From Bremerella alba (GTDB lineage Bacteria; Planctomycetota; Planctomycetia; Pirellulales; Pirellulaceae), in NCBI RefSeq assembly GCF_013618625.1, contig NZ_JABRWO010000002.1:62001-126000 (forward strand): a DNA stretch of 64,000 bases, given 5' to 3'. The notes beneath the pieces were generated by a model. That model was not told where the DNA came from, searched no databases, and worked only from the letters and a program-made list of their open reading frames with translations. This document shows, piece by piece, positions 55,399 to 63,936 of this stretch. Positions within the stretch are counted from its first letter, which is position 1; every line of letters begins with the position of its first letter. The position numbers and the translations under genes were made by a program.

Positions 55399-56547
55399 AT
55401 GAGCGAAAAGACTATTAACGTCGCAATGATCGGTTTGGGTTTTGGAGCCGAGTTCATTCCCATTTACCAGGCTCATCCCAACGCTAACGTTTACGCCCTA
55501 TGCCGTCGCGACGAAGCAGCGCTGCAGAAGTCGGGCGATATGTTCGGTATTGAAAAACGCTACACCGACTACGACGACGTCCTGGCGGATCCGGAGGTCG
55601 ACTTTGTCCATATCAATTCGCCGATTCCCGATCATGCGTGGATGTCGCTGAAGGCGCTCGATGCCGGTAAGCACGTCATGTGCACCGTGCCGATGGCCAC
55701 CACCATTGACGAGTGCCGGCAAATCGTCGAGAAGGTGGCCGAGACCGGTCTGAAGTACATGATGGCCGAAACGGTCGTCTATAGCCGCGAGTACTTGTAC
55801 ATTAAGCAGCTGTACGAGACGGGCGAGTTGGGCAAAATTCAATACATGCAGGCCTCGCACCCGCAAGACATGGCCGGCTGGCCCGAGTATTGGGAACGCA
55901 TGATCCCCATGCACTACGCCACACACGTTGTCAGCCCCGTGTTGGGTTTGGTAGACGGCCTGGCCGAATACGTCAGCTGCTTCGGTTCGGGTAGCATCAA
56001 CAACGAACTGGCGAAGAAATCCGGCAACCCGTATGCCGTCGAGTCGTGCCATATCAAGATTAAGGACACCGACATCTCGGCCCAGATCTGGCGATTTTTG
56101 TTTGATACGGCTCGTCAATACCGCGAAAGCTTCGACGTTTACGGGACCAAGAAGAGCTTCGAGTGGTCGCTGGTCGAGGGGGAACCGCACGTGCTGCATA
56201 CGGCGAAGCTGCCGGAACACGAAATCGCTTCGCACGTCGAGATCCCAGACTTCGCGCATCTTCTGCCGGAACCGATTCAGAAGTTTACACAGTCAATCGA
56301 AGACGCCGATCACCTATCGTTCATCCAAGGGGGTGGTCACGGCGGCTCGCATCCGCACCTGGTCAACGAGATGATCAGTGCCTTGCTGGAAGATCGCGAC
56401 CCACTGCCCAATGCGGTGACTTCGGCCAACTGGACCTGCGTGGGAATCTGTGCTCACGAGTCGACCAAAAAGGGTGGCGAGATCGTGCGTCTGCCAGAGT
56501 TCACGCTGCAGAAGCCAAGCCCCCGTAAGACTGTCACCGCTTCTTAA
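55399..56547 (+). CDS. Gfo/Idh/MocA-family oxidoreductase
   Basis: 382 residues from ATG 55399 with a CAGGTAATTCC region upstream. The N-terminal Rossmann motif is VAMIGLGFGAEFIPIYQ. The second landmark of the family is normally a Glu-Lys-Pro motif after GKHV; here it reads GKHVMCTVPMATT, so the usual Lys is absent. A conserved HYATHVVSPVLGL segment near 170 supplies the His/Asp-like positions. It is probably NAD(P)-dependent acting on a sugar or sugar alcohol, with altered catalysis. Divergent from the XylR-type regulator. Confidence 0.85.
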   Translation: MSEKTINVAMIGLGFGAEFIPIYQAHPNANVYALCRRDEAALQKSGDMFGIEKRYTDYDDVLADPEVDFVHINSPIPDHAWMSLKALDAGKHVMCTVPMATTIDECRQIVEKVAETGLKYMMAETVVYSREYLYIKQLYETGELGKIQYMQASHPQDMAGWPEYWERMIPMHYATHVVSPVLGLVDGLAEYVSCFGSGSINNELAKKSGNPYAVESCHIKIKDTDISAQIWRFLFDTARQYRESFDVYGTKKSFEWSLVEGEPHVLHTAKLPEHEIASHVEIPDFAHLLPEPIQKFTQSIEDADHLSFIQGGGHGGSHPHLVNEMISALLEDRDPLPNAVTSANWTCVGICAHESTKKGGEIVRLPEFTLQKPSPRKTVTAS

Positions 56548-56641
56548 GACGCGAACCCGCTGGCGAATCCAATGAGCGGACAACAGAAGCCCGGTTTGAG
56601 GCGATTGCTGTTCGCTTTTTTCGTTCGAACGGTTAAAGAGA

Positions 56642-56681
56642 GGAACGCTCTGAAGCCCATGAGGATCGTTCAGGGCGTTCC
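56642..56681 (+). terminator. Hairpin after the Gfo/Idh gene
   Basis: 13-bp arms GGAACGCTCTGAA / TTCAGGGCGTTCC (one T-G wobble) followed by ATGTTTTA. Confidence 0.65.
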
Positions 56682-56690
56682 ATGTTTTAC

Positions 56691-56718
56691 GGGTTATCGA
56701 GTCAGATCTCGATAACCC
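56691..56718. repeat. Perfect 11-bp hairpin between convergent genes
   Basis: GGGTTATCGAG / CTCGATAACCC with a 6-base loop. It lies 15 bases past the stop of the minus-strand 57-residue gene and may serve as its terminator. Confidence 0.6.
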
Positions 56719-56732
56719 TGGACAGCTCATGA

Positions 56733-56906
56733 CTAGGCAGCCAGGGCTTTACCGATCACGCCAGCTTGACGCTGGAAACACTCGCTGCGGCGAAGGAACT
56801 TGGCTTTGGCCGGAATGCTGTGGGTGATCGCCGCCAGGTGACGATATTTCGCAGCAAGGGCCATTTTCACCGCAACTTTGTTTTCGATCTCGGTCTTCTT
56901 GGTCAT
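56733..56906 (-). CDS. Small basic protein of unknown function
   Basis: 57 residues from ATG 56906 (TATGACC context, GAGG about 11 bases upstream). It is Lys/Arg/Ala-rich and helical: TEIENKVAVKMALAAKYRHL and AKAKFLRRSECFQRQAGV. No family recognised, though short Lys-rich proteins of this type are repeatedly seen in planctomycetes. A longer frame to 57032 exists, but its extra N-terminus looks non-coding. Could be nucleic-acid binding by composition (weak inference). Confidence 0.55.
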   Translation of the reverse strand: MTKKTEIENKVAVKMALAAKYRHLAAITHSIPAKAKFLRRSECFQRQAGVIGKALAA

Positions 56907-57146
56907 ATAGAACGATGCCTCAGGGACATACTTGATGGATTCACGCGAATCCGATTTGGGTAATTCTAATCTCGTCGGTGGCCAAGCTCCTATCCCTCTT
57001 TGCATGTCAGGAGCGAAATTCGGGAAGTCCACAAATTCTCTCCCGATTCCCGATCATTTCGCGACCAGCAGGGTTGGCAAGACGCCTGGTTTGTCGTGAG
57101 ATAAAAGGAACGATTTTACGCAAACACCTTCCTGTGATGAGTCCTT

Positions 57147-57656
57147 ATGACAGTTGAAGCTGGCACCAACGTCACGCTGATCGGTATGCCTGGTTCTGGA
57201 AAGAGCACGATCGGGGTCGTCCTGGCCAAACGCATCAATCGACAGTTCGTCGATACGGATCTGGTGATTCAGACTAGCCAACAGCGGACGCTGCAGCAGA
57301 TTATGGATGTCGACGGCTTCGATCGGTTCTGCCAAATCGAGGAAGAAGCCGTCTTGAGCCTGGCGGTCGACTACCACGTGATCGCCACCGGAGGAAGTGT
57401 TTGCTACGGCCCGGACGGGATGGCCCACCTTCAAAAGCTAGGCCGGATCGTATTTCTCAAGACTAGCCTGGCGACCCTTGAGCAGCGTCTGTCCGACATG
57501 GCAACGCGTGGCATCGCGTTGAAACCGGGCCAAAGCCTGGAACAGCTTCTGCACGAGCGCAACGCGCTGTACGAAAAGTACGCCCAGATCACCATTGAGT
57601 GCGACGGATTGAATGTCGAACGCATTTGTGAACGGATCGAGGCGGCGCTAAGTTAG
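57147..57656 (+). CDS. aroK: Shikimate kinase
   Basis: 169 residues, the usual length. P-loop GMPGSGKSTIG (11-21), shikimate-binding Asp in FVDTDLVIQ, an Arg in FDRFCQIEEEAV and the GGS motif in VIATGGSVCYGP are all present. The lid region (LKPGQSLEQLLHERNALYEKYA) lacks one of the common Arg residues. It phosphorylates shikimate at the 3-position in aromatic amino-acid synthesis. It is convergent with the second XylR-type gene: the two stop codons overlap in the 4 bases TTAG at 57653-57656. Confidence 0.9.
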   Translation: MTVEAGTNVTLIGMPGSGKSTIGVVLAKRINRQFVDTDLVIQTSQQRTLQQIMDVDGFDRFCQIEEEAVLSLAVDYHVIATGGSVCYGPDGMAHLQKLGRIVFLKTSLATLEQRLSDMATRGIALKPGQSLEQLLHERNALYEKYAQITIECDGLNVERICERIEAALS

Positions 57657-58873
57657 CGGCTGGCACTGGTCCGGTATTCGGTTGGCGTGTGGCCTGACTC
57701 GCGTTTGAAGAAACGCAGAAACGTTTCCTGGTGAAAGAACCCGGTCTGAAAGCCAATCTCTTGAACCGTCAGATCGGTTTCACTAAGCAAATACATCGCA
57801 TGGGTTAGTTTCGTCCGGCGAATAACCTGGGCAGGGCTACGCCTAAGCGCCTTCTCAAAACGGTTCTCTAGCACGCGCCTTGAGAGGGCCACATGCGACG
57901 CGACATCGGTCACCTGGATTGCCTCGGCCATACGCTCGCGAATGAAATCCATGGCTTGGCGAACGATCTCGTCTTCGACGAACAAGTTGTCGACCGACAT
58001 GCGTTCGGCAATTCCGCGGGGTGGAACCAAGACAGGCTCGACAGGTGCCGGGGCGCCTTGAATCATTCTTTCCAGCAGCGCGGCGGCTTGGGCTCCGACA
58101 CGCCTGGGGGATTGGTCGATGTACGCAATGGGAACCGGCGACATGGCCGAGACAAGCGGGTCGAGTTCGACGGCTAAAATCGCTACGTCGTCCGGTACCG
58201 AGATACCAATCTGTCGGCAAAGCAGCGCGATCTCTTGTCCGATCGCCGTCGTCCAAACCAAGAGGGCGACCGGCTTGGGGAGTGCCATCAACCATTCGGC
58301 CATCTGAGGATGTTCCTGGCCGATGGTAATGGTGCCTGAATTCGGTTCATGGTTGAAACGTTTGACGGTCCGCCCTGCCTCGCCAACCGTGGAAGCGAAA
58401 GCCTTTTCGACCTTGTCCGAATAATTGAGCTGCGGCGGAGGCCCCACGAACCCGAAGAAGTGCCACCCGCGTTTCAAGTAAAACTCGGCCGCCATCTGAC
58501 CGCAGGCTACCTCGTCGGAAACCACTTTGGGAACCGTTGGCGAGTGCTCGCCCAACCACGAGACATTCACCGCCGGTAATCGCCGCTGCTGAATCTGCCC
58601 CACCAGATCTTCGCTCGTCAGCCGACAGATCACCCCTTCCCCGCTCCAAGAGAGGGGGATTTCGATGTGTTCGTAGAAACCGCGCGGCTCAATCCAGAAG
58701 TCCCACCCGCCCGATTCCATCGCGTGTTCGGCTACCCCGGCTAGCACTTGCCGGCTCCAGGCACTGGAAGTTTGCACGAGCACCGCAATCCTACGACGCG
58801 TCTTTAAGCTCGCCATCGAGCTTTGCGGGTTCGGTTTGGGCGATACGTCGGGTGCAGGGTTGGTGGAACTCAT
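57653..58873 (-). CDS. Second XylR-type AraC-family regulator
   Basis: 406 residues with the same two-domain layout as the protein at 54023-55183. A sugar-sensor-like half starts RRRIAVLVQTSSAWSRQVL, and the C-terminal AraC HTH includes VTDVASHVALSRRVLENRF and VQEIGFQTGFFHQETFLRFF. The extra N-terminal ~25 residues are Pro/Ser-rich. It is divergent (181-base spacer) from the lipoprotein/DUF1559 gene pair, suggesting that pair as its target (inference); family effectors are sugars. Confidence 0.87.
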   Translation of the reverse strand: MSSTNPAPDVSPKPNPQSSMASLKTRRRIAVLVQTSSAWSRQVLAGVAEHAMESGGWDFWIEPRGFYEHIEIPLSWSGEGVICRLTSEDLVGQIQQRRLPAVNVSWLGEHSPTVPKVVSDEVACGQMAAEFYLKRGWHFFGFVGPPPQLNYSDKVEKAFASTVGEAGRTVKRFNHEPNSGTITIGQEHPQMAEWLMALPKPVALLVWTTAIGQEIALLCRQIGISVPDDVAILAVELDPLVSAMSPVPIAYIDQSPRRVGAQAAALLERMIQGAPAPVEPVLVPPRGIAERMSVDNLFVEDEIVRQAMDFIRERMAEAIQVTDVASHVALSRRVLENRFEKALRRSPAQVIRRTKLTHAMYLLSETDLTVQEIGFQTGFFHQETFLRFFKRESGHTPTEYRTSASR

Positions 58874-59054
58874 GTGGAACTCTCTGGCGTTGTTAACCTA
58901 TTCACCCGCCATTAGATCAAGAAATTGTGAAGATAAGGGGAGAACACTCAATAAAGTTGACGCAAAACGTCATCGTCATCCAAGGGGATCATTTCGCATA
59001 ATTTCATTCGTTCGAGAGCAACAACCCAAATCATTCATATTGCAAGGTGCCCCG

Positions 59055-59540
59055 ATGTCTCGAAGTGTCTCCGTTCTTTTGACGCTCATTCTACTATCTG
59101 CGATCAACAGTGGATGTGGGGTAGTTTCTTCGCCGGCAACGGTGGATGGACAGGTTCTGATCAACGGCAAACCGGCCGATGATGTCCAGTTAACGCTGTG
59201 GTTGGCGGATGTCGAGGTGACCGGCGCGTCGGCTACCGTGCGTACCGATTCCCAAGGGCACTTCCATATCACCAGCGATTCCAATCTCACCGCTGGCGAA
59301 TATCACGTGACGTTTGAAAAGTTTGCCTTGCCTAACGGAAAAGCACCGTCGCCAGATATGAAGCCGTCGGAATCGGGCGCGAAGAATGTGATTCCCGAGC
59401 AATACCAATCGCCTAGCACCACGACGGTTCGTCTGACCGCTCCGGTTAAGGATGCCATCCTCGACGTCACATTGCAATCACGTTCCGGTGGCAAGCTACG
59501 CGTCGGCCAGACACGCTCACGTCACGGTTCCAAATCTTAA
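59055..59540 (+). CDS. Lipoprotein with carboxypeptidase-regulatory-like fold
   Basis: 161 residues from ATG 59055 with an AAGGTG site. The N-terminus SVSVLLTLILLSAINSGC is a lipoprotein signal, the Cys being the lipidation site. The mature part is beta-rich (VDGQVLINGKPADDVQLTLW, GHFHITSDSNLTAGEYHVTF), resembling CarboxypepD_reg-like domains. The Gly-Lys-Pro 'make a claim' strand is typical of small planctomycete proteins encoded next to DUF1559 genes. It precedes the DUF1559 gene by 51 bases on the same strand. Confidence 0.8.
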   Translation: MSRSVSVLLTLILLSAINSGCGVVSSPATVDGQVLINGKPADDVQLTLWLADVEVTGASATVRTDSQGHFHITSDSNLTAGEYHVTFEKFALPNGKAPSPDMKPSESGAKNVIPEQYQSPSTTTVRLTAPVKDAILDVTLQSRSGGKLRVGQTRSRHGSKS

Positions 59541-59591
59541 CGTTCATTTTACGATCAATTGTCCGTCTCGTTTTCTCCGGGGGAGATTCAA

Positions 59592-60500
59592 ATGCAGACT
59601 AGTTTCACTAACCGTCGCGGTTTCACATTAGTCGAACTCTTAGTCGTGATCGCGATTATCGGAGTTCTGATCGCCCTGCTTTTGCCAGCGGTTCAACAAG
59701 CTCGCGAAGCAGCACGACGCATGTCTTGTCAAAATAACCTGAAGCAGTTGGGCATCGCCATGCACAACTATCACGATACGTTTCTGACGTTTCCCTATGC
59801 AGGCGACAGCAGCGGTACGGCTTGGTCGACACATATCTTGCCGCAGATGGAACTCGGTAACGTTTACGATACGATCGGCCCTTTCAACGAGAGTAATAAC
59901 TGGGGAAATGGTTCCGGCAATGCAACCAATGGCCGTACGATCGCATGTGAAACGGTTTTCCCTGTCTTACGTTGCCCATCGGCGGCGATCCCAGAGCACA
60001 AACGCGATCAAAGCAGCGATACATGGATAATAGAAAAGCGTGTCCCCGCCACCTATCTGGGATGCGTCTCCGGCATTGTGACCACCGACTCTTATAGCGG
60101 AATTACCGACAGTGATGGCGCCTTCTTTCCTTTTAGCAAGATCGCCTTGAGAGACGTCACCGATGGTTCGTCCAATACCATCTTGATTGGCGAAGCCGTT
60201 CCCGCGACCGATGCTGACTTCTCAGGCCGCGAAGACTCGGATACCTCAAATACCCGTAAAGATCATTGGTACTTTGGTGGCGACGATCTCGACGTAAGCC
60301 GCGATTACTCGGAAGTCCTTGGATCGACGGGCCTACGAATGAATGGCCCGGAAGAACTTTCCTTCGGCAGCCAACACCCAGGCGGATCTCAGTTTGTGCT
60401 GGGGGACGGCAGCGTCCGCTTCATTACCGAAACGATCGATGCTGACAACTATCGTCGTCTTGGCAATCGTCGCGACGGCGAAGTCATCGGCGAGTATTAA
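59592..60500 (+). CDS. DUF1559-family pseudopilin-like protein
   Basis: 302 residues from ATG 59592 (GGGGGAG site 8 bases upstream). The N-terminus is a type IV pilin-like prepilin leader and methylation site: NRRGFTLVELLVVIAIIGVL, cleaved after Gly. The DUF1559 core follows (ARRMSCQNNLKQLGIAMHNY and the C-terminal GGSQFVLGDGSVRFI). This very large family is almost confined to planctomycetes and relatives, and is thought to form surface or secretion-apparatus structures. It pairs with the upstream lipoprotein, an arrangement seen across the phylum. Confidence 0.93.
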   Translation: MQTSFTNRRGFTLVELLVVIAIIGVLIALLLPAVQQAREAARRMSCQNNLKQLGIAMHNYHDTFLTFPYAGDSSGTAWSTHILPQMELGNVYDTIGPFNESNNWGNGSGNATNGRTIACETVFPVLRCPSAAIPEHKRDQSSDTWIIEKRVPATYLGCVSGIVTTDSYSGITDSDGAFFPFSKIALRDVTDGSSNTILIGEAVPATDADFSGREDSDTSNTRKDHWYFGGDDLDVSRDYSEVLGSTGLRMNGPEELSFGSQHPGGSQFVLGDGSVRFITETIDADNYRRLGNRRDGEVIGEY

Positions 60501-60524
60501 TCACAAGCAAGTCGCTCCAAGGTT

Positions 60525-60558
60525 CCCTTCTCGGTTTGTGCTGTGACCGAGAAGGGAT
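60525..60558. terminator. Hairpin after the DUF1559 gene
   Basis: Perfect 12-bp arms TCCCTTCTCGGT / ACCGAGAAGGGA with a 10-base loop, 25 bases after the stop. No T-run follows. Confidence 0.6.
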
Positions 60559-60586
60559 CTGACTTGACTGACCCATTCCTTGTCAT

Positions 60587-61960
60587 TTGAATCTCGATAC
60601 CCACTTGTCTGACAGAACCGTGAACAACCAGCCCACCACTGAAACACGTGAAGCTCAACCCAGCCGTTGGTCGGTCATTGCGACGGCCGCTGCCGCTGGG
60701 TTCCTGGTTTACTTCGCCATGTACGCGTTTCGCAAGCCCTTTACGGCGGCGACCTACGCCGGCGAAGGTCTCTGGGGAAGTGGCATCGAACTGAAGACGA
60801 CCTTCGTCATTGCTCAGATCATCGGTTATGCCTTGTCGAAGTACCTCGGCATCGATCTCTGCACACGGATCCCCGATCGCTTTCGCGCCTGGGCACTGCT
60901 GGGCCTGATTAGTATCGCCGAGTTCGCGCTGGTTCTTTTTGCCGTGTTACCGTTGCCAGGGAAGGTGTTTGCTATCTTTCTTAATGGGGTCCCCCTGGGC
61001 ATGGTTTGGGGTTTGGTCATTCGATACCTGGAAGGTCGGCGCAGTAGCGACCTTCTGCTGGCCTGTTTGTGCTGCTCGTTTATCGTCTCGAGCGGGGTTG
61101 TGAAAGATGTCGGCCGGGGGTGGATCAATGCCGGGGTCGATCCGTACTGGATGCCGGCGGTCACTGGTCTGTGCTTCCTGCCGATGTTTTTGTTGGCCCT
61201 GGGGATGCTGCTATGGCTACCAGCCCCTAGCGCCGCGGATATTCAATCGCGATCTAAGCGGGGCAAAATGTCCACGACCGATCGCTGGTCGTTTGTGCGA
61301 TCGCAGTGGAACACGCTTTGGCCCCTGTTGCTGTTTTACACCGGCCTTACCGCTTACCGCGATTTTCGTGACAACTACTCTGTCGAAATCTTGAACCAAC
61401 TCGGATATGCGGAAGCTCCGGCGATTTTCTCGAGAATGGAACTTCCCGTCGCGTTGTTCGTAACGCTCACGCTGGGTGCGCTGATTCTCGTGCAGAATCA
61501 CCGCCATGGTCTAGCGGCCATCTACACGTCGATGCTGGTCGGTATGGCCCTGATCTTTGTCTCGACGAGCATGAGTTTCGCCGGGATGATACCAGGGCTG
61601 ACGTGGATGATATTGGTGGGCCTGGGCAGCTATTTGGCCTACGTCCCTTTCAACGCAGTGTTGTTTGAACGGCTGGTCGCGCTGCGTGGGGCTGGCAGCG
61701 CCGTGTTTGGCATCTATTTGGCCGATGCACTTGGGTACACAGGTAGCATTGGCGTTCAGCTTTACAAAGACCTGGGAGCCGACTCCCTCGATCGCCTGAC
61801 GTTCTTTCAACACTTTTCCTTTGTCCTTTCAGTAATCGGAATGGGCTGCCTGGTGGTGAGTGGTCTGGCAATCTTGATTGGCAACCACAAGCGGGCACTG
61901 GGCACGAACTGTACTTCACAGCCTTCGGCGCGTCCTCAGACAGCCGAAGTAATTTCGTAG
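60587..61960 (+). CDS. DUF5690-family MFS transporter, GlpT/UhpT-like
   Basis: 457 residues with about 12 transmembrane helices, fitting the DUF5690 family of major facilitator proteins. The first helix reads LVYFAMYAFRKPFTAATY, close to the organophosphate:phosphate antiporters (GlpT, UhpT), in which an Arg-Lys pair at this spot binds the phosphate group. A second Arg aligns near TAYRDFRDNYSVEIL, where GlpT has its other substrate Arg. It stands immediately upstream of a TIGR03364-type oxidase and a phosphonatase, so it may import a phosphonate or aminophosphonate (inference). The TTG at 60587 is the assigned start; ATG-like alternatives lie a few codons in. Confidence 0.75.
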   Translation: MNLDTHLSDRTVNNQPTTETREAQPSRWSVIATAAAAGFLVYFAMYAFRKPFTAATYAGEGLWGSGIELKTTFVIAQIIGYALSKYLGIDLCTRIPDRFRAWALLGLISIAEFALVLFAVLPLPGKVFAIFLNGVPLGMVWGLVIRYLEGRRSSDLLLACLCCSFIVSSGVVKDVGRGWINAGVDPYWMPAVTGLCFLPMFLLALGMLLWLPAPSAADIQSRSKRGKMSTTDRWSFVRSQWNTLWPLLLFYTGLTAYRDFRDNYSVEILNQLGYAEAPAIFSRMELPVALFVTLTLGALILVQNHRHGLAAIYTSMLVGMALIFVSTSMSFAGMIPGLTWMILVGLGSYLAYVPFNAVLFERLVALRGAGSAVFGIYLADALGYTGSIGVQLYKDLGADSLDRLTFFQHFSFVLSVIGMGCLVVSGLAILIGNHKRALGTNCTSQPSARPQTAEVIS

Positions 61961-61980
61961 CAGGAATGAAAGACTTTCAC

Positions 61981-63144
61981 ATGCATTACGATCTTATCGT
62001 CGTTGGGGGCGGCATTGTCGGTCTGGGCCATGCCTGGGCGGCCGCAAAACAAGGCCACACGGTGGCCGTTTTCGACAACAACTCGCGTGCAGAGGGAGCC
62101 AGCATTCGCAACTTCGGCATGGTTTGGCCGATAGGACAACCCGAGGGAACGCAGCGGGCGATCTCACTTCGCAGTCGTTTTTTGTGGCAAGAGCTGGGCG
62201 CCGTCGCAGGCTTTCCTGTGCAAGAGTGCGGCTCGCTTCATCTGGCTCATCACGATGACGAGTTGGCCGTACTGCAAGAGTTTGCCGCTTCGACCGCAGG
62301 CGACGGTCTTGATATCGAACTGGTAACCCCAGAGCAAATCGCAGCTCTCACACCATCGGCGAACCCCAACGGTTTAACGGGAGGTCTCTATTCACGCTCT
62401 GAACTACGCGTGACACCTCCGACCGCGATCAGTTCCGTTTCCGCCCACTTGGCCGACGCCCACAACGTGCAGTTTCATTTCAATACGCCCATCACCAAAG
62501 TCGACTCGGGGCTCGTGACCGGTTCCAACGGAAAGACTTGGACGGCCGAACGAATCGTGATCGCCACCGGTGCTTACTTTCAGCACCTATTTCCGGAAGC
62601 CCACGCGGCCGAGCGTCTGAAGCTGTGCAAGCTGCAGATGATGCTCACCGATTCGCAGCCGATCGGCTGGAATCTGGGGCCGCATATCGCCAGCGGACTG
62701 ACCCTTCGACACTATCCTTCGTTTCAGGGCTGCCCTTCGCTAGCGGACGTCAAACAGCGTATTGCCAACGACTCGCCGGAACTCGATCGTTACGGCATCC
62801 ATGTCATGGCATCTCAGGCCGACAACGGCGGACTGATCTTGGGTGATTCGCACGAATACGGAGACGACATCGAGCCGACCGATAAGGCCGAGATCGACAC
62901 GCTTATGATCCAGGAACTTCAAAAGATCATGACCGTCCCTACTTGGAACATTACAAGACGTTGGCACGGCTTGTACGCCAAGCACCCTAGCCAGATGTGC
63001 TTCGTTCGCGAGGTTCGTCCGGAGGTTCTCGTCGTCAATGGCTTCGGCGGCAACGGAATGACTCTGGCCTTAGCTTTCTCGGAATCGATCATCAATCGCT
63101 GGCACAAATCGGCACAATGGGAGGTGCTTCATGGTTCCAACTAA
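61981..63144 (+). CDS. TIGR03364-type FAD oxidoreductase (aminophosphonate oxidase)
   Basis: About 387 residues from ATG 61981 (a second ATG at 61966 is possible, but its AGGA touches the codon). The N-terminal dinucleotide fold is YDLIVVGGGIVGLGHAWAAA, and the DAO-type end is NGFGGNGMTLALAFSE. This family of FAD oxidases is known to travel with phosphonatase-like HAD enzymes and is proposed to deaminate an aminophosphonate to the aldehyde. It overlaps the phosphonatase gene by 14 bases, which supports the shared pathway. Confidence 0.85.
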   Translation: MHYDLIVVGGGIVGLGHAWAAAKQGHTVAVFDNNSRAEGASIRNFGMVWPIGQPEGTQRAISLRSRFLWQELGAVAGFPVQECGSLHLAHHDDELAVLQEFAASTAGDGLDIELVTPEQIAALTPSANPNGLTGGLYSRSELRVTPPTAISSVSAHLADAHNVQFHFNTPITKVDSGLVTGSNGKTWTAERIVIATGAYFQHLFPEAHAAERLKLCKLQMMLTDSQPIGWNLGPHIASGLTLRHYPSFQGCPSLADVKQRIANDSPELDRYGIHVMASQADNGGLILGDSHEYGDDIEPTDKAEIDTLMIQELQKIMTVPTWNITRRWHGLYAKHPSQMCFVREVRPEVLVVNGFGGNGMTLALAFSESIINRWHKSAQWEVLHGSN

Positions 63145-63928
63145 CTCGGCTATTCAAACTTCGGCCCGCCTGGTCATTTTCGACTGGGCAGGCACGATGA
63201 TTGACTTCGGATGCCAGGCCCCGGTTGAAGTCTTACTGGCCCTCTTCCAGCAGCGCGGCGTGCCGGTGACCACCGCGCAAGCACGCGAACCCATGGGTGC
63301 CGCAAAACGGGACCATATCGCAGCGATTTTGGCGATACCGGAAGTGGCTACCCGCTGGGAAACCAAATTCGGAGCGTTGCCGATGGAAGCAGATGTCGAC
63401 GCCATCTACGCTGACTTCCTTCCACTGCAGAAAACAATCCTCAGTCAACACGCCGGTGCTATCCCTGGCGCGGCAGACGTGCTGACTCAACTGCGTCAGC
63501 AAGACATCCAGATCGGTTCGACGACTGGTTACACACGTGAACTCATGGACGTGCTGCTTCCGTTCGCTGCTGACCAGGGGATCTCGCCAGACTATGTCAT
63601 TACGTCCGACGAGGTGCCGCAAGGTCGTCCTGCACCGGACATGATTCAGAAGATCATGTCGCTCTCCGGTATCACCGATCCATCGCAAGTCGTCAAAGTC
63701 GACGATACGCCGGTGGGGATCGCCGCAGGCAAACGGGCCGGCTGCGTTACCATCGGGGTGGCCGCATCGGGCAACCAGCTTGGTTTGACACAAGCCGAGT
63801 ACGATGCCCTGTCTGCCGACCAGCGCGATGCCCTGCTCGAGCCTGTTCGGGCGATTTTCCGCGAAGCTCAAGCCGACTTCGTTATCGACACCCTTGCTGA
63901 CCTCCCCTCCATCCTTGCTCAAATCTAA
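63131..63928 (+). CDS. phnX: Phosphonoacetaldehyde hydrolase-type (PhnX-like) HAD enzyme
   Basis: 265 residues; GGGAGGTG lies 5 bases upstream of the ATG. The phosphonatase motif DWAGTMID has nucleophile Asp18 and Ala20 in place of the usual second Asp. Lys59 in MGAAKRDHI is the Schiff-base Lys of phosphonatases. VKVDDTPVGIAAGKRAG is the C-terminal HAD motif. It should split the C-P bond of phosphonoacetaldehyde or a hydroxylated relative, giving acetaldehyde-type product and phosphate. No PhnW transaminase is nearby; the FAD oxidase probably supplies the aldehyde. Confidence 0.88.
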   Translation: MVPTNSAIQTSARLVIFDWAGTMIDFGCQAPVEVLLALFQQRGVPVTTAQAREPMGAAKRDHIAAILAIPEVATRWETKFGALPMEADVDAIYADFLPLQKTILSQHAGAIPGAADVLTQLRQQDIQIGSTTGYTRELMDVLLPFAADQGISPDYVITSDEVPQGRPAPDMIQKIMSLSGITDPSQVVKVDDTPVGIAAGKRAGCVTIGVAASGNQLGLTQAEYDALSADQRDALLEPVRAIFREAQADFVIDTLADLPSILAQI

Positions 63929-63936
63929 GCTTTGCC

